Of a DNA stretch of 64,000 nt, positions 61,286 to 64,000 are shown piece after piece (the first letter of the stretch is position 1; every line of letters starts with the position of its first letter). This DNA is from Streptomyces formicae (GTDB lineage: Bacteria; Actinomycetota; Actinomycetes; Streptomycetales; Streptomycetaceae). A program made the translations under genes and the position numbers. The notes beneath the pieces were generated by a model. The model had not been told where the DNA came from and searched no databases. It was given only the letters and a program-made list of their open reading frames with translations. The DNA is taken from contig NZ_CP071872.1 in assembly GCF_022647665.1 (NCBI RefSeq), positions 434,001 to 498,000 on the forward strand, given 5' to 3'.

Positions 61286-61485
61286 GTCGCCGGAGGGCTC
61301 TGGGAGGGGTCCCGGACCGTTCGGTCGGTCCGGTGCCTCTCGCGAGCCCTGGGGAGCTTCTGGGGCCGGATCCGAACGGTTCGGATCCGGGTCCGGTCGG
61401 CTGCCGGGAGAAAACAGGGGTTCCGGGCGCAAGCCCGGGCCCTGGAGATGCACGCTCGCACGCTCGTACGTCCGAGGGGGACCGC

Positions 61486-61953
61486 ATGGCCACCGTTGAA
61501 CTCCGCTTCAGCGCCCAGCCCGAGCATGTCAGGACGGCCCGACTGGTGGCCGCTGCCGTGGCGCGCCGGGCCGGGGTCGACGAGGCGGCGCTGGACGAGG
61601 TCAGGCTCGCCGTCGGCGAGGCGTGCAGCCGGGCGGTCGGGCTGCACCGCAGCAACGGCATCACCGCCCCCGTGCGGGTCGTGCTGACCGAGGAGGAGAA
61701 GACGTTCTCCATCGAGGTCGGTGATGAAGTGCCGGGTCCGGGTGGTGCCGCCGAGACCGAAGCCGGTTCTGCGTCCAGCCGGGGTTCCGGTTCCGCCGGG
61801 GAGCCCGGGGAGCCGGAGAGCGACGCCGGTGAGGACGAGATGGGGCTCGCGGTGATCAGCGGGCTCGTGGACGACGTCGAGGTGGTGACGGGCAAGGACG
61901 GCGGTGTGATCCGCATGAGCTGGCCGACACCCCAGGCCACGATCGTGCCCTGA
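61486..61953 (+). CDS. BldG-partner anti-sigma factor (HATPase)
   Basis: 155 aa from ATG 61486. GHKL N-box VRLAVGEACSRAV and G2 MGLAVISGLVDDVEV, with an acidic, Ser/Gly-rich insertion in the ATP lid (residues 85-115). It is predicted to phosphorylate BldG and to bind a sigma factor. 200 bp after bldG, likely co-transcribed with read-through. Confidence 0.88.
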   Translation: MATVELRFSAQPEHVRTARLVAAAVARRAGVDEAALDEVRLAVGEACSRAVGLHRSNGITAPVRVVLTEEEKTFSIEVGDEVPGPGGAAETEAGSASSRGSGSAGEPGEPESDAGEDEMGLAVISGLVDDVEVVTGKDGGVIRMSWPTPQATIVP

Positions 61954-62043
61954 TCCGTCACGCCCCCTTGACGGCGGGGTGGCGGGCCGCTGACGGACCA
62001 TGTGCGTCACGCTGACGGCTGTCCTCCCGCACGCCCCTTTGAG

Positions 62044-62062
62044 AGGCCCTGCTGAGCAGGGC
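62044..62062 (+). terminator. Intrinsic terminator of the bldG operon
   Basis: GGCCCTGC-TGA-GCAGGGCC (62044-62062) followed by TTTTT. Confidence 0.9.
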
Positions 62063-62212
62063 CTTTTTCATTTACCTAGATCATTGATCAAGCGTCAATG
62101 CTTTTGCCCCATTACCGCTTTCGGGGGCAATCTCGGAGCACGATCATTTGCTGAGTAGCAAGTCAAGGTCAATTCCATTTGCGGCGCCCTGTTTTGATCA
62201 GGTCCCGCTACC

Positions 62213-62218
62213 TACAAT
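62213..62218 (+). promoter_or_regulatory. -10 element candidate of hppA
   Basis: TACAAT at 62213-62218, 38 bases before the ATG, in a relatively AT-rich stretch. A -35 box at good spacing is not clear (TTGATC lies 13 bp away). Confidence 0.45.
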
Positions 62219-62255
62219 CCGTCCACATCTTGAGCTCGAACGTCAAGGAGGACGA

Positions 62256-64000
62256 ATGGCGGGGCTCTTCAACCCACACCTGACCGACCACCCCACTTCT
62301 CTCGCAGCCGCAGTACTCACCGATGACAACAGGATGATCGTCATCGCGATCGCGGCCATCGCCCTGGCGGCGCTGGTCGTCGCCCAGCTGCTGGTACGCC
62401 AGGTACTGGCGGCCGGCGAGGGCACCGATTCCATGAAGAAGATCGCGGCTGCCGTCCAGGAAGGCGCGAATGCCTATCTGGCCCGGCAGTTGCGCACCCT
62501 CGGCATCTTCGCCGTCATCGTGTTCTTCCTGTTGCTGCTGTTGCCGGCCGACAACTGGTCCCAACGTGCGGGACGTTCGGTGTTCTTCCTGGTGGGCGCG
62601 CTGTTCTCGGCCGCCACCGGCTACATCGGCATGCGTCTTGCCGTACGGGCCAATGTGCGCGTGGCCGCTGCCGCGCGTGAAGCGACACCGGCGGAAGGCG
62701 AGCCGGAAAGGGATCTGACGGCCGTCTCGCACAAGGCCATGAAGATCGCTTTCCGTACGGGCGGCGTGGTCGGCATGTTCACGGTGGGCCTCGGCCTGCT
62801 CGGTGCCTCCTGCGTGGTTCTCGTCTACGCGGCGGACGCCCCCAAGGTCCTGGAGGGCTTCGGTCTCGGGGCCGCGCTCATCGCCATGTTCATGCGTGTC
62901 GGCGGTGGCATCTTCACCAAGGCCGCCGACGTCGGCGCCGACCTCGTCGGCAAGGTCGAACAGGGCATCCCCGAGGACGATCCGCGCAACGCGGCCACCA
63001 TCGCCGACAACGTCGGTGACAACGTCGGCGACTGCGCGGGAATGGCCGCCGACCTCTTCGAGTCGTACGCCGTCACGCTCGTCGCCGCCCTCATCCTCGG
63101 CAAGGCCGCCTTCGGCGATCTGGGTCTGGCCTTCCCGCTGATCGTCCCGGCGATCGGCGTGGTCACCGCGATGATCGGCATCTTCGCGGTCGCCCCGCGG
63201 CGCGCCGACCGCAGCGGGATGACCGCCATCAACCGCGGATTCTTCATCTCCGCGGTGATCTCGCTCGCCCTGGTGGCCGTGGCCGTGTTCGTGTACCTGC
63301 CGTCGACCTACGCGGAGCTGGACGGCGTCACCGACGCTGCGATCCTGGCCCACGCCGGCGACCCGCGCATCCTCGCGCTCGTGGCCGTCGGCATCGGCAT
63401 CGTGCTCGCGGCCCTGATCCAGCAGCTGACCGGGTACTTCACCGAGACGACCCGACGCCCCGTCCGGGACATCGGCAAGTCGTCGCTGACCGGCGCGGCC
63501 ACCGTCGTCCTCGCCGGTATCTCCATCGGTCTGGAATCGGCCGTCTACACGGCACTGTTGATCGGTCTGGGCGTGTACGGCGCGTTCCTGCTCGGCGGTA
63601 CGTCGATCATGCTCGCGCTGTTCGCGGTGGCGCTGGCCGGCACCGGTCTGCTCACCACGGTCGGCGTCATCGTCGCCATGGACACCTTCGGTCCGGTCTC
63701 CGACAACGCCCAGGGCATCGCCGAGATGTCCGGCGACGTCACGGGCGCGGGCGCGCAGGTACTCACCGACCTCGACGCCGTCGGCAACACCACGAAGGCG
63801 ATCACGAAGGGCATCGCCATCGCGACCGCGGTACTCGCCGCTGCCGCGCTCTTCGGCTCGTACCGCGACGCGATCGCCACCGCCGTCGCGGAGGTCGGCG
63901 CCAAGGCCGGGGAGATGACCCTGAGTCTGGACATCTCGCAGCCCAACAACCTGGTGGGCCTGGTCCTCGGAGCCGCGGTCGTCTTCCTCTTCTCGGGGCT
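62256..64000 (+). CDS. hppA: K+-independent membrane proton-translocating pyrophosphatase, partial (C-terminus outside window)
   Basis: About 581 residues are present from ATG 62256 (AAGGAGG upstream). The signature DVGADLVGKVEQGIPEDDP and NAATIADNVGDNVGDCAGMAADL are intact. Lys514 in GNTTKA, where K+-dependent enzymes have Ala, marks the K+-independent class. It uses pyrophosphate to pump H+. Sixteen membrane helices are expected; the last ones are cut by the window edge. Confidence 0.95.
   Translation, partial: MAGLFNPHLTDHPTSLAAAVLTDDNRMIVIAIAAIALAALVVAQLLVRQVLAAGEGTDSMKKIAAAVQEGANAYLARQLRTLGIFAVIVFFLLLLLPADNWSQRAGRSVFFLVGALFSAATGYIGMRLAVRANVRVAAAAREATPAEGEPERDLTAVSHKAMKIAFRTGGVVGMFTVGLGLLGASCVVLVYAADAPKVLEGFGLGAALIAMFMRVGGGIFTKAADVGADLVGKVEQGIPEDDPRNAATIADNVGDNVGDCAGMAADLFESYAVTLVAALILGKAAFGDLGLAFPLIVPAIGVVTAMIGIFAVAPRRADRSGMTAINRGFFISAVISLALVAVAVFVYLPSTYAELDGVTDAAILAHAGDPRILALVAVGIGIVLAALIQQLTGYFTETTRRPVRDIGKSSLTGAATVVLAGISIGLESAVYTALLIGLGVYGAFLLGGTSIMLALFAVALAGTGLLTTVGVIVAMDTFGPVSDNAQGIAEMSGDVTGAGAQVLTDLDAVGNTTKAITKGIAIATAVLAAAALFGSYRDAIATAVAEVGAKAGEMTLSLDISQPNNLVGLVLGAAVVFLFSG

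Overview
The window is high-GC DNA from a Streptomyces chromosome. Codon third positions are strongly G/C, GTG starts and ATGA/GTGA overlaps are common, and the right two thirds follow the gene order I remember for the wblA to bldG interval of S. coelicolor (PBP, wblA, two ArsA ATPases, DUF4177, RidA, NUDIX, MBL, crp, nth, CoA pyrophosphatase, marP, hydrolase, holin-like, nhaA, acs, tad locus, helicase, bldG, anti-sigma, hppA). That synteny is from memory, not from a search.

Region 1 (1-7.4 kb) is accessory. It holds a leftward group (HATPase anti-sigma-like protein, GT4 glycosyltransferase, truncated D-2-hydroxyacid dehydrogenase) facing a rightward set (HTH/TPR-like regulator, D-amino-acid oxidase, NUDIX hydrolase, two DUF317 proteins) that ends at a strong hairpin.

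Region 2 (7.6-16.4 kb) is an integrative mobilizable or conjugative element. A leftward module encodes a replication-initiator-like protein, a DnaC/IstB-type ATPase, a DUF2637 (Spd-like) membrane protein, a MobC-like protein, a relaxase and a small unknown protein. A rightward module encodes an XRE repressor, an excisionase-like HTH protein and a tyrosine integrase. A repeated operator, GATCGCCGGTT-N5-AACCGGCGATC, overlaps promoter-like elements at three places. Several element or neighbouring genes appear to start at CTG behind a good ribosome binding site. The integrase has a LacI-type HTH inserted inside its catalytic domain.

Region 3 (16.5-22.4 kb) looks like defence cargo. It is a five-gene, fully ATGA-coupled leftward operon (TRIP13-like AAA+ ATPase, an unrecognised 155-aa protein, a bacterial HORMA protein, a CD-NTase, an S-4TM pore-forming effector). 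This is a type III CBASS. It diverges from an XRE + ImmA/IrrE peptidase pair of the CapH/CapP kind, with a palindromic operator candidate between them. The island ends at an intact tRNA-Pro(CGG) whose 3' end faces the island. Between the tRNA and the cargo lies a symmetric set of 11-bp-spaced repeats that look like integrase or excisionase arm sites. I found no second copy of the tRNA 3' end in the window, so the left boundary is unknown.

Region 4 (22.6-64 kb) is conserved core: mannosyltransferase-type membrane enzymes and a phosphoesterase, a bifunctional PBP, wblA, housekeeping enzymes, crp, an endonuclease III gene with an apparent one-base frameshift, acetyl-CoA synthetase, a SulP-carbonic anhydrase fusion, a 6C RNA, a Tad pilus locus, a MrfA-like helicase, bldG with its partner anti-sigma factor, and the start of a K+-independent proton pyrophosphatase.
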